A stretch of 64,000 nucleotides of DNA. Source: Dyadobacter psychrotolerans (lineage in GTDB: Bacteria > Bacteroidota > Bacteroidia > Cytophagales > Spirosomataceae). The first letter of the stretch is position 1. Each line of letters begins with the position of its first letter. The translations under genes were made by a program, and so were the position numbers. Shown in pieces: positions 45,234 through 53,713 of this stretch. The stretch is taken from NCBI RefSeq assembly GCF_004349265.1, contig NZ_SMFL01000001.1, positions 124,001 to 188,000 on the forward strand, written 5' to 3'. A model generated the notes under the pieces. That model saw only the letters and a list, made by a program, of their open reading frames with translations, was not told the origin of the DNA and made no database searches.

Positions 45234-47243
45234 TCAATTCCCCTTCCCAGTAGCATCCACCTTCAAAAGGCTGGCATTAATGGCAACAATCACTGAACTG
45301 CACGTCATTAGAACGGCCCCAATTGCCGGACTAAGCAGAATACCCTGGTTGTATAATACGCCGGCTGCGAGAGGCAATGCGATTACATTGTAGCCCGTAG
45401 CCCAGATCAGATTCTGGATCATCTTTTTGTGGGTTGCTTTGCCAAATAATACTAAATTGACAATATCCTTCGGGTTGCTGTTAACCAAAACAATGCCTGC
45501 TGTTTCAGCCGCAATATCACTTCCGCTGCCTACTGCGATCCCGATATCAGCCTGAGCAAGTGCCGGAGCATCGTTGACCCCATCGCCTGTCATGGCAACA
45601 AACTCTCCTGCATTTTGCAGTTCTTTGATCTTTTGAAGTTTCTGCTCAGGAAGTACCTCCGCAATGAAGCTTTCCATTTCCAATGTCTTACATACACTTG
45701 CAGCCACCGTTTTGTTATCACCTGTAAGTAAAATAGACTTGATATTATTTTGCTTTAAAATCCGAATGGCATCGAATGATTCCGGACGTATTTCGTCAGA
45801 TAAAGCTACGTATCCAATCAAATCATTGTCAATGAGCAGGAAGCCGAATGTTTCTGTGTCGCTCGCAGCAAAACCCTCCGGAATCGAAATATCATTTTCT
45901 TTCAGGTAACCCGGACTAACCATCATTACTTCTTTCCCCTCAATGGTTCCCTTTACACCTTTACCGGTAAGAGCATTAAAATCTTTAACCGGCGTAAGAG
46001 CAATCGACAAATCTTTTGCCTTCTGAAGGATACCAGTTGCAATGGGATGCTGAGAATTCTGTTCGAGAGCTGCCGAAAAACGAATAATCTCATTTTCGGA
46101 GTAATGGCTATTGAGAGATACCGTTTTAGAGACCTCAAATTTTCCGATTGTCAGGGTTCCCGTTTTATCAAAAACAATCGTCGTGATTTTCCTTGAATTT
46201 TCAAATTCCTGTCTGTTTTTAATAAGCAGGCCGTTCTTTGCAGACAATGCTGTTGATTTGGCAACAACTAGCGGAACCGCCAGGCCAAGCGCGTGAGGAC
46301 AACATATCACGATCACCGTTACCATTCTTTCCATGGCAAATGCAAACGACTGCCCGGTTATGTACCAGTAGGCAAAAGTCAAAATCCCGGAAACCAAAGC
46401 AATTACTGTCAGCCATTTTGCTGCTGTGTCGGCCAGTAGCTGGGTTTGTGATTTTGATCTTTGCGCATCGTCAACCAGCTTAATTACCTGAGAAAGATAA
46501 GAATCCTTTGCTGTGTGGGATACGGTGATCTTAAAGGCGCTATTTCCGTTTATCGAGCCAGCGATTACCTTGGCCCCTTTTTGCCTGGCTACCGGTTTTG
46601 ATTCCCCCGTCAGCATTGATTCATTTAAATAAGCTTCCCCTTCCAGTATTATTCCGTCTGCCGCCACTCTCTCTCCCGGTTTTATCAGAACAACATCATC
46701 TTTGACCAGTAAACTCGTCTTCACGTCCTCAACTTTGTCTCCCTGGACTTTGTGAGCGTCGTCAGGCATAAGCTGTACCAGTAATTCCAACTCCTTTGAA
46801 GCGCCAGCCACTGATTTCATTTCAATCCAGTGGCCCAATAGCATAATGAGAATAAGCGTTGTTAGCTCCCAGAAAAAATCCACTCCCGCAAGTCCAAAGA
46901 CAACTACCGAACTATAGAGGTATGCAACCGAGATAGCAAATCCGATCAGGAACATCATTCCGGGATTTTTCTCTTTTATTTCCTGCAACCATCCTGTTAG
47001 AAACGGCCAGCCACCATACAGAAAGACAACCGTTGATAAGGCAAATAAGATATAAGTTGACCCCGGAAACTGCCATGAAACGCCAATGAAATGCTGTATC
47101 ATCGGAGACAACAGCATGATTGGAACTGTAAGAACCAGCACCACATAAAAGCGTTTCCTGAAATCGTCGATCATCGCCTGATGATTATGCCCGGCATGGC
47201 CCATTTCAGGATTATGATTATGATTCATTTTGCTGTGATCCAT
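45234..47243 (-). CDS. copB: CopB-type heavy-metal-translocating P-type ATPase
   Basis: A 669-residue P1B-type ATPase that exports copper. The N-terminal 24 residues are rich in His and Met (MDHSKMNHNHNPEMGHAGHN) and there is no CxxC domain, the CopB pattern. The transmembrane metal site is CCPHALG at 314-320 (CPH instead of CPC), the phosphorylated Asp is 359 in DKTGTLT, and LTGESKP (actuator) and GDGVNDAPALAQADIG (hinge) are present. CopB types favour Cu(II) or silver in other bacteria. A shared element lies 137 bp upstream. It is divergent from the histidine kinase. Confidence 0.92.
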   Translation of the reverse strand: MDHSKMNHNHNPEMGHAGHNHQAMIDDFRKRFYVVLVLTVPIMLLSPMIQHFIGVSWQFPGSTYILFALSTVVFLYGGWPFLTGWLQEIKEKNPGMMFLIGFAISVAYLYSSVVVFGLAGVDFFWELTTLILIMLLGHWIEMKSVAGASKELELLVQLMPDDAHKVQGDKVEDVKTSLLVKDDVVLIKPGERVAADGIILEGEAYLNESMLTGESKPVARQKGAKVIAGSINGNSAFKITVSHTAKDSYLSQVIKLVDDAQRSKSQTQLLADTAAKWLTVIALVSGILTFAYWYITGQSFAFAMERMVTVIVICCPHALGLAVPLVVAKSTALSAKNGLLIKNRQEFENSRKITTIVFDKTGTLTIGKFEVSKTVSLNSHYSENEIIRFSAALEQNSQHPIATGILQKAKDLSIALTPVKDFNALTGKGVKGTIEGKEVMMVSPGYLKENDISIPEGFAASDTETFGFLLIDNDLIGYVALSDEIRPESFDAIRILKQNNIKSILLTGDNKTVAASVCKTLEMESFIAEVLPEQKLQKIKELQNAGEFVAMTGDGVNDAPALAQADIGIAVGSGSDIAAETAGIVLVNSNPKDIVNLVLFGKATHKKMIQNLIWATGYNVIALPLAAGVLYNQGILLSPAIGAVLMTCSSVIVAINASLLKVDATGKGN

Positions 47244-47379
47244 TTGTGATGCTGAATTATATTTAAAACAAAAAATTAATAGTCAAGACCCCAAAATCGG
47301 AATACAAAATGGGTAGGTAACTTAGCCTCACGCAAAGCTGGTCACAGAAAATCAAAAAAAGTTATGAATTTCTTTGTAA

Positions 47380-47395
47380 AACTTACATCCTTCAC
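47380..47395 (-). promoter_or_regulatory. 16-bp repeated element, copy upstream of copB
   Basis: Identical to the element at 45142-45157, in the same orientation toward the copB gene and 137 bp ahead of its start. It also lies 120 bp upstream of the divergent histidine kinase gene at 47516, so it could act on either. The rest of the 272-bp gap shows no gene. Confidence 0.5.
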
Positions 47396-47515
47396 ACTTT
47401 CACGACAGAATTGACCTGTGAATTATGCAACTATTTGACTACTGCATGTAAACTTTCCGTTTGAAATCCATTCAACTTTGAGGTTAGGATCCACCCACAA
47501 AGAAATTCTTTAAAA

Positions 47516-48223
47516 ATGAATTCACTTCATCGTCTATTAGAGACGCCAGTCCCTGGTGATTTTACAGCAACACTGGCACACGAGATACTTAATCCGTTGT
47601 CTACGATCAATTTGTCTCTTGAAATGATAATCTCCGAGGCTAAGGAGGATGATCTAAAAATCTATTTGGATATCATCAGACGCAGCACAAACAGGATTAA
47701 CGATCTGGTTAACCAAATTATCAAAAATCATAACGGCAATGAAGCTCAGGTCGCAAATCAGTCAATTCATCACCTTCTTGATGAAGTTGTCGAAATGGCA
47801 CAGGACAGGATCTTGCTTAAAAACGTTGCGGTGCGTAAAGAATATGATCCCACAGACTACATAGTGGCTCTTAATCGCCTGAAAATGAAAATTGCCCTCA
47901 CCAACATCGTTGTAAATGCCATTGAGGCCATGGCCCCGAAACGCGGAGAATTAAAAGTAGTAGCCATGCCCTTCGCAGGAAAATATGTTGTTCAGATCGA
48001 GGACAACGGATGTGGAATCAGCGAAAAAAATCTAAAAAAAATCTTTCAGACCGATTATACAAATAAGCCCGGCGGCTTGGGTATCGGGCTGGCTTCAACT
48101 TACGACATTCTTGCTTCAAATAATGTGAAAGTACATGTAGAGTCGCAGGAGGGATCGGGTACTCTGTTCTTTCTGCTATTTGATAAAAGTTATGCGCCAC
48201 AGCCTGGAAATAAACCTGACTGA
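47516..48223 (+). CDS. Cytoplasmic sensor histidine kinase
   Basis: A 235-residue kinase with no membrane span or sensor domain. The H box is ATLAHEILNPLSTINLSLEM, whose His is the phosphoacceptor. The ATPase domain follows with the N box IALTNIVVNAIEAM, G1 QIEDNGCGISEKN and G2 GGLGIGLASTYDIL. The protein is therefore a minimal HisKA-HATPase unit that must receive its signal through a partner or from the cell state. No response regulator is adjacent; the lone receiver at 13.6 kb is one candidate. The aldehyde dehydrogenase gene starts 46 bp later. Confidence 0.9.
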   Translation: MNSLHRLLETPVPGDFTATLAHEILNPLSTINLSLEMIISEAKEDDLKIYLDIIRRSTNRINDLVNQIIKNHNGNEAQVANQSIHHLLDEVVEMAQDRILLKNVAVRKEYDPTDYIVALNRLKMKIALTNIVVNAIEAMAPKRGELKVVAMPFAGKYVVQIEDNGCGISEKNLKKIFQTDYTNKPGGLGIGLASTYDILASNNVKVHVESQEGSGTLFFLLFDKSYAPQPGNKPD

Positions 48224-48269
48224 TAGGTTTCCTGATGAATAATCAACTAAAATTAAACTAAAAACAATT

Positions 48270-49652
48270 ATGGCGATTCAAACTGTTGACGCCAATACAA
48301 ACCAACTCCTCAAATCTTTCGAAGAAATGAGTGTTTCTCAGGTAGATGAAGCGATTTCCAACGCTACCTCCGCTTTTACTGAATGGAAAAAAACCAGCTA
48401 CGAAAAGCGTGCAGATTTGCTCCACAAAGTAGCCACACTGATGCGGGACCAAAAACAGTATCTGGCCGGGCTCATTACCATGGAAATGGGCAAACTCATC
48501 GCGCAGGCAGAAGGTGAGATTACTTTGAGCGCTGATATTCTTGATTATTACGCCGATCACGGTGCAAAGTTCCTGGCCGACAAACCGCTGGCTCCTGAAT
48601 ATGGAAAAGCATTTATCCGTTATAGCCCCATCGGTGTTCTATTGGGTGTTGAACCCTGGAATTTTCCATTTTACCAAGTTGCCCGCTTTGCCGCACCCAA
48701 TATCATGGTTGGCAATACGGTGCTTGTAAAACATGCCTCCATTGTACCGCAGTGCGCCATCGCCATCGAAGATCTTTTTAAAGAAGCAGGTGCGCCAAAA
48801 GGAATTTACACGAACCTGTTGATTTCCGGTAAACGGGCATCCGGGCTGGTATCAGATACACGTATTAAGGGCGTTTCTCTGACAGGAAGTGAAGCGGCTG
48901 GTGCGAGTGTGGCATCCGAAGCGGGGAAAAACCTTAAAAAATCGGTTCTGGAACTGGGTGGAAGCGATGCCTTTATCATTTTGGAAGATGCCGATATGGA
49001 TAAAGCAGTTGAATGGGCAGTTGTAGGGCGGATCAATAATAACGGCGAATGCTGCGTAGCTTCCAAACGTTTTATAGCGATCGAATCAATTGCAGACGAA
49101 TTTATCACAAAATTCAAGGATAAAATGGCAGCTCTTGTGATGGGAGATCCGATGGATGCAGCAACCCAACTGGGGCCGCTGAGTAGTGAAGAAGCCGCTG
49201 TTGACCTGGCCGACCAGGTACAAAGATCTGTGGATGCCGGAGCAACAGTGCTGCTGGGCGGGAAACGTCCCGACAGACCAGGCGCCTTCATGGAACCGAC
49301 CATCCTGACGGATCTGCATCCGGGAATTCCAGCTTATTATGAAGAGCTGTTCGGCCCGGTAGCGTCATTTTACCGCGTAAAAGATGATCAGGCAGCGATT
49401 GATCTGGCCAATGATTCTCCCTTTGGGCTGGGTGGATCCATATTTACGCAGGATATCGAACGTGGCAAGTTACTTGCCGATAAGATTGATACCGGCATGG
49501 TATTTATCAACCATCCAACATGGACCCAGGCAGATCTGCCTTTCGGAGGAACAAAAGGATCCGGATATGGTCGTGAGTTATCCGAACTTGGGATCGACGA
49601 ATTTGTCAACAAAAAACTCATCAGAATCAGTGAACTGGATGATCCTTTTTAA
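48270..49652 (+). CDS. Succinate-semialdehyde dehydrogenase (aldehyde dehydrogenase family)
   Basis: A 460-residue NAD(P)-dependent aldehyde dehydrogenase of the succinate-semialdehyde class. Features are YSPIGVLLGVEPWNFPFYQV, the cofactor loop GVSLTGSEAAGASVASEAGK, catalytic Glu in LELGGSDAFIILEDADM and the catalytic Cys261/Cys262 in NNNGECCVASKRF. The later EELFGPVASFYRV and FGGTKGSGYGRELSELG are typical. The substrate may be succinate semialdehyde or another short aldehyde. A strong terminator follows, and a histidine kinase precedes it. Confidence 0.9.
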   Translation: MAIQTVDANTNQLLKSFEEMSVSQVDEAISNATSAFTEWKKTSYEKRADLLHKVATLMRDQKQYLAGLITMEMGKLIAQAEGEITLSADILDYYADHGAKFLADKPLAPEYGKAFIRYSPIGVLLGVEPWNFPFYQVARFAAPNIMVGNTVLVKHASIVPQCAIAIEDLFKEAGAPKGIYTNLLISGKRASGLVSDTRIKGVSLTGSEAAGASVASEAGKNLKKSVLELGGSDAFIILEDADMDKAVEWAVVGRINNNGECCVASKRFIAIESIADEFITKFKDKMAALVMGDPMDAATQLGPLSSEEAAVDLADQVQRSVDAGATVLLGGKRPDRPGAFMEPTILTDLHPGIPAYYEELFGPVASFYRVKDDQAAIDLANDSPFGLGGSIFTQDIERGKLLADKIDTGMVFINHPTWTQADLPFGGTKGSGYGRELSELGIDEFVNKKLIRISELDDPF

Positions 49653-49696
49653 TTTCTTTTAATCTTAGATTCGTTTGAACATCTAAAAAAATAACC

Positions 49697-49735
49697 AGTA
49701 TAGGAGGCATCAAGTGCCTTCTATACTACTTTTTT
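49697..49735 (+). terminator. Rho-independent terminator after the aldehyde dehydrogenase
   Basis: AGTATAG (49697-49703) pairs with CTATACT (49721-49727), and inside this AGGCA pairs with TGCCT around TCAAG. A T-rich run follows the stem. It should end the histidine kinase-dehydrogenase transcript. Confidence 0.88.
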
Positions 49736-49742
49736 CAAATTT

Positions 49743-50275
49743 ATGACAACCAGACAAATCGTACTCGCATCAAGGCCGGTGGGCACACCTACTCAGGAAA
49801 ACTTCAGGTTTGAAAATGCTGATCTGGCCGAATTGAAACAAGGAGAAATACTGGTCAAAGGAATGTATTATTCTGTTGATCCCTACATGCGGGGCAGAAT
49901 GAATGATGCCAAATCTTACACGCCACCTTTTCAACTGAACGAACCTAACCGGTGAAGTCATCGCAAAGGTAACCGAAAAGCAGGTCTGACTCATTTACAG
50001 CAGGCGATTACGTTTTAGGATCTGTGCCCTGGAGAGAAAATTGGATGGCAAGTGAAAAAGACATCCACCAAATCGACGCAGCCGTGGCTCCTTCAAGTTA
50101 TTATCTGGTTGTGCTCGGTATGACATGCCTTACCACTGACACTGCCCTTATGCAAATTGAAAAACCAAAATCCGGCGAAACCGTTGTGGTATCCGGCGCA
50201 GCGGGTGCCGTGGGTGCCGTGGGTATTGTCGTGGGGCAAATTGCCAAAATACACGGATGCAGAATTTCCGGTAAA
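49743..50275 (+). pseudogene. Broken NADP-dependent MDR oxidoreductase
   Basis: An intact start (MTTRQIVLASRPVGTPTQEN, then MYYSVDPYMRGRMNDAKS) is followed by a stop in frame at 49953-49955. Downstream the frame of TGEVIAKVTE and then that of AGDYVLGSVPWRENWMASEK continue the same protein to SGAAGAVGAVGIVVGQIAKI. This is the N-terminal two thirds of a leukotriene B4 dehydrogenase-like MDR enzyme, ending at the cofactor-binding GAAGAVG motif. At least two frameshifts break it, and the rest of the catalytic domain is missing: its sequence runs straight into the next gene. Confidence 0.75.
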
Positions 50276-50284
50276 AAAACTCAA

Positions 50285-50584
50285 ATGAAAGAACAATATG
50301 ATACGATCAGCGTCGCTATTGAAAAACTCCGCAAACTGGGTTTTACAACAGACTTCAATTTGAAAGACAATTGTCTGGCTCATCCACAGGGAAAGATCAA
50401 AGCCGATGACTTTATCATAGTGGATGTATACCGGTATGAAGGCAATTCTGATGCGGAGGATGAAGCGGCTGTTTATGCGATAGAATCATATTATGGGGTT
50501 AAAGGAATACTTGTAACAGGTTATGGTATATCTACCGAGGCGAATTCCGAGGAAATACTTAAAAGGCTCAACATAAGGGGTTAA
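50285..50584 (+). CDS. Small protein of the family annotated as phosphoribosylpyrophosphate synthetase-like
   Basis: A 99-residue protein beginning MKEQYDTISVAIEKLRKLGF, then TTDFNLKDNCLAHPQG, DDFIIVDVYRYEGNSDAEDE and VKGILVTGYGIS. This is a common small Bacteroidota family whose database name (PRPP synthetase) is almost certainly wrong, since it lacks any PRPP-binding loop. The frame continues without a stop from the oxidoreductase remnant, so a fused product could start at 50024. The internal ATG at 50285 gives the family's usual N-terminus and is chosen. Confidence 0.65.
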   Translation: MKEQYDTISVAIEKLRKLGFTTDFNLKDNCLAHPQGKIKADDFIIVDVYRYEGNSDAEDEAAVYAIESYYGVKGILVTGYGISTEANSEEILKRLNIRG

Positions 50585-50660
50585 TAATGGCTTTCCATTC
50601 AGCCGGTAAAATCATATTCAGGCATGCTGTGCATCCTGTTTAAAAAATCAATATAAACAT

Positions 50661-51239
50661 CTACTTTTTAATAATCGGGATCATCCAGAACACGCTTGCC
50701 TGAACAACGCTGTTTTTGAAATCAGGACTTATTTCCATTCCGGAAAAGTCCCCTACCTTCGACAATCCCGCCAAGTAGCGGAGCCCTACCCCAATCCCGG
50801 CATCTGACTGGTATCCAAGCCCGGCACCAGCAGATAGATCCAGCTTCGTCGCAAAGCTATTGATGGTTTGGTCGGGAATATTTTCAGATAACCTGAAACC
50901 GGTCTGAGGACCCGCTTCGATGTAAAATCTGTTGGCGATCCTGAATTTTACCATGATGGGAATGTTTAGATAGTTGATTTTAAAATCCTTCTTGCTTCCA
51001 GCATTTTCAACTTTAGCCCCCTGGGTTGAAAAAAGTACCTCGGGCTGGATACAGAAAATTTTGCAGAAACCGAAATTAAGCATTCCGCCCAGGTGGTAAC
51101 CCACTTTCGCATCTGAATTAATATCACCGCCCGAGTAATTGCTGACATTAATACCCGCCTTAGGGCCAAAACTGAATGTCTGGCCAAAAGAATATGTGCC
51201 TACTAAACACATCGTTACAACAAATAATAATTTTTTCAT
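50661..51239 (-). CDS. Outer-membrane beta-barrel protein (PorT-like)
   Basis: A 192-residue protein with a Sec signal peptide (MKKLLFVVTMCLVGTYSFGQ, cleavage near GQ) followed by eight or so amphipathic strands: SFGPKAGINVSNYSGG, GYHLGGMLNFGFCK, FKINYLNIPIMVKFRI, FYIEAGPQTGFRLSE, LSAGAGLGYQSDAGIGVGLR. This is the outer-membrane beta-barrel domain common in Bacteroidota (porin-like, PorT/OmpW-type). Substrate unknown. It is convergent with the preceding small gene and divergent from the AraC gene. Confidence 0.85.
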   Translation of the reverse strand: MKKLLFVVTMCLVGTYSFGQTFSFGPKAGINVSNYSGGDINSDAKVGYHLGGMLNFGFCKIFCIQPEVLFSTQGAKVENAGSKKDFKINYLNIPIMVKFRIANRFYIEAGPQTGFRLSENIPDQTINSFATKLDLSAGAGLGYQSDAGIGVGLRYLAGLSKVGDFSGMEISPDFKNSVVQASVFWMIPIIKK

Positions 51240-51443
51240 CTGGTAATTTTAGTTATTGATGAAATAGATTTTGCCCCTACACTTATAAGATAAAGTAAGC
51301 CCTTTTGCCCCACTATGCTATCACGCGATTGCCTGCCTTGAATATTATTAATACACTGAAATAAAAACAATTACATGATAATTTAATAGTCGCGATTGGC
51401 ACGGTTATAGAGGCTGGTATATCAGGATTGCAAAGCTTACCGG

Positions 51444-51535
51444 ATTTACACTGGTAAATGTTATACATGAATTTTCATTAGTTGCATTAATCACAGATTA
51501 GTAATTAATAGGCAATCCTATTTCTAATGAAAATT
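51444..51535 (+). promoter_or_regulatory. Inverted repeats ahead of the AraC-type gene
   Basis: Two symmetric elements lie upstream of 51552. ATTTAC and GTAAAT surround ACTG at 51444-51459. Further on, AATTTTCATTAG (51470-51481) is exactly repeated inverted as CTAATGAAAATT (51524-51535) around a 42-base spacer. The second repeat ends 16 bp before the start codon. They may be operators or a leader structure controlling the regulator gene. Confidence 0.5.
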
Positions 51536-51551
51536 ACCTTCACCCATCACT

Positions 51552-52112
51552 ATGATACTCTACATCAAATACATGGTCAGTCTGCGCTGCAAAATACTGG
51601 TGAAAGATGAATTGATCAAATTAGGACTTCACTATGTAATCGTTGATCTGGGAACTGTTGAAATACTCGAAAACATTACGCAGCAGCAGCATGACGAACT
51701 GAAGAAAAGCCTCCTTAAATCAGGACTTGAATTACTTGATGACAAAAAAAGCATTCTGATCGAAAAAATCAAGGCTGTTATCATAGAAATGGTCCATTAC
51801 GCCGAAGAATTGCCTGTAACAAATTATTCAAATTACATCAGTGACAAACTAGGTTATGACTATACATACCTTTCCAATACTTTTTCCGAAGTAAAGGGGG
51901 TAAACATTCAACAGTTTATCATTCTTCACAAAATTGAAAAGGTCAAAGAATTATTACTTTATGATGACCTTAACCTAACAGAAATCGCATATAAACTACA
52001 TTACAGCAGCGTTTCTCACTTGTCGAACCAATTTAAAAAAATCACCGGCTTGTCCCCGTCTTACTTCAAAAAGATTAAAATGAAACGAAGCGGTAATCTG
52101 GAAAATACGTAA
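51552..52112 (+). CDS. AraC-family transcriptional regulator with HMA-like N-terminus
   Basis: A 186-residue regulator. The N-terminal 65 residues (MILYIKYMVSLRCKILVKDE, then LGLHYVIVDLGTVEI) resemble a ferredoxin-like heavy-metal-associated fold, where the usual CxxC is reduced to a single Cys in SLRC. The C-terminal part is an AraC HTH pair: YISDKLGYDYTYLSNTFSEV (first helix-turn-helix) and LTEIAYKLHYSSVSHLSNQF (second), ending FKKITGLSPSYFKK. Many Bacteroidota carry this short type near metal or stress genes. The upstream repeats suggest autoregulation. Its targets are unknown; copB is a reasonable suspect. Confidence 0.85.
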   Translation: MILYIKYMVSLRCKILVKDELIKLGLHYVIVDLGTVEILENITQQQHDELKKSLLKSGLELLDDKKSILIEKIKAVIIEMVHYAEELPVTNYSNYISDKLGYDYTYLSNTFSEVKGVNIQQFIILHKIEKVKELLLYDDLNLTEIAYKLHYSSVSHLSNQFKKITGLSPSYFKKIKMKRSGNLENT

Positions 52113-52175
52113 AATATGTAAGTTCTTCTGCCTGTTATGTAAGATTAAAACCTGTAATAACCAGACCTTTGTAAA

Positions 52176-52202
52176 AAGAGTCCCATGTCATTGGGTTCTC
52201 TT
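52176..52202 (+). promoter_or_regulatory. Hairpin in the leader of the 43-codon gene
   Basis: AAGAG (52176-52180) pairs with CTCTT (52198-52202), and CCCA pairs with TGGG inside, around TGTCAT. It lies 17 bp before the next start codon. No T run follows, so it is a leader structure rather than a terminator. Confidence 0.35.
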
Positions 52203-52218
52203 AATCTACAAAAACACT

Positions 52219-52350
52219 ATGAAACCAGAAAAACAACAGCGCGTCACTGAAATCATCCAGGCCCTGAATGCAAACTTGAAAATTGATGAGAACAACGAGG
52301 AAACCACAAAACAGGAGAATGCCATCCGCAAAGCTGCGAAGAAGCTCTAA
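52219..52350 (+). CDS. 43-residue charged protein
   Basis: A short gene encoding MKPEKQQRVTEIIQALNANL, then KIDENNEETTKQENAIRKAA and KKL before TAA. It is strongly charged with amphipathic helices and no hydrophobic segment. The frame continues open past the stop (EDFLHIAKMKLSKENKLF and on), so the gene may once have been longer. No family is recognised for certain, though small lysine-rich proteins ending in AAKKL-like motifs are common near BON and PRC genes in this group. The spacer to the next gene (52351-52597) shows no other supported feature. Confidence 0.45.
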   Translation: MKPEKQQRVTEIIQALNANLKIDENNEETTKQENAIRKAAKKL

Positions 52351-52597
52351 GAGGATTTCCTGCACATCGCAAAAATGAAATTGAGCAAAGAAAACAAGCT
52401 ATTTGCCTTGGAAGTAAAAAGCAACTTAAAGAAGCCAGAAAGGCAGAAAGAACATTTGTCGTTACTGCATTGCTTAAAAAGAATACGGAGCTTGCCTGAT
52501 TGCAGATTCCACCAAGTTTTATACATCCCTATTCCATTGACAATACCAGGCACCCCCCAGCAAAACTTTACTATCATTCACTCTAGAAATTCGAATC

Positions 52598-52888
52598 ATG
52601 AAAAAATCCGCAGAAGTTCAACAATCCTGGGAGCCGGACTTTGATTCCGATGCTGCCAGACTTGAAACTGACAAAAACCTGAAACAAAAAGTTTTAAATG
52701 CCCTTCAGGCCAATGCATTCATCAACTGTGAAAAAATACGGGTTCGTGTATCAGAGCGCCTCGTATTTTTAGAAGGAAGTGTTCATTTACAAAAAGAAAG
52801 GATTTCTGCTCAAAAGTGTATCATGGATATTTTTGGCATAAGGGCAGTGATAAACTATCTTACTTACCAAAATGAGCATGCTCAATAA
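52598..52888 (+). CDS. Small BON-domain protein
   Basis: A 96-residue protein with one BON domain at about 25-90: a first helix in LETDKNLKQKVLNALQAN, strands IRVRVSERLVFLEGSVHLQK and helix ERISAQKCIMDIFGIRAVIN. It lacks a signal peptide. It follows the 43-residue gene by about 250 bp. Relative to the three-BON protein at 44.4 kb it is a single-domain variant with an extra N-terminal stretch (MKKSAEVQQSWEPDFDSDAA). Confidence 0.75.
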   Translation: MKKSAEVQQSWEPDFDSDAARLETDKNLKQKVLNALQANAFINCEKIRVRVSERLVFLEGSVHLQKERISAQKCIMDIFGIRAVINYLTYQNEHAQ

Positions 52889-53014
52889 TTAAGGCCTGCC
52901 AAGTATTGACTCAAAGGATAGTCAACAATGTCTGAGTATGACATAAAGGCATCTGTTGACTTACCACCGATTATTGCCAAATGTTTGAAATAGTACTGGT
53001 TATTCAGGCCACGG

Positions 53015-53576
53015 CTAAGCAGCCATCTCCCGGTATGCCCTGGCTTTCTCGATATCGTTTTGGTAAAAGATACCCGCGATAAAATCAGATAGAAAAAACC
53101 CGTCTTCGGTATAACTAAATACAGGCTTTTTCAAAATCGGTATCGGATATATAGACATTTCTGCCAACGAAAGTGGAGATCTTCGTGTATCTGAACTGCA
53201 TCGATTTTAATTTCCCAAATACGCTCCCGATCTGCACAGTTCGTCCACATCGAGCGGACGGTTAAATGCAAGTATAATACCTGCCAGAAAGTTTTCAGCA
53301 ATATCTTTAAACGTAAAACCCAGCACAATCGCCGGCGCATGGGCAAGTTGCCGTACTTGCCCATGCTATCCCGCTTAGGCCAGCTGCATGAACTGACAGC
53401 AAGATCACATACATAATCAGGATCAATTTAATAGCCTTTGCCTGAAGACTGCTCATTAACTGGTACTTCGACTTTTTCATGAGCTTTTTTTCAAATAACG
53501 ATGTAAGCCATCCCGCGACAAGGATACCAATGATGACAATCAAAATGACCAAACCAAGCCGGGGTACTGCCTTCAA
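53015..53576 (-). pseudogene. Broken MscS-type mechanosensitive channel
   Basis: Pieces of an MscS channel lie in changing frames on the minus strand. A first frame gives LGLVILIVIIGILVAGWLTS, a membrane helix, and IKLILIMYVILLSVHAAGLS, then a shift leads to IVLGFTFKDIAENFLAGIIL followed by FNRPLDVDELCRSGAYLGN and a stop. A last frame gives YTEDGFFLSDFIAGIFYQND and ends AYREMAA at 53015-53017. FKDIAENFLAGI is the family signature. At least two frameshifts prevent a functional product, and no good start codon is seen (TTG at 53576). Confidence 0.72.
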
Positions 53577-53713
53577 AAACCATGATAATAGATTTGAAAT
53601 TTTGTCAAAGTTTCAGCCAAGTGCCTGCATAAGTTTGACATCCTAAAAATCTGTGGTTATTTATGCTAGATGCTATGATGCTTACAACTGTGAAGTGAAG
53701 AGAGTTATAACCT

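Noticed and set aside
52375..52644. 89-codon ORF after the 43-codon gene
   Set aside because: Other frames in the same stretch look equally coding, it overlaps the BON gene start and no family is visible; treated as a possible remnant only.
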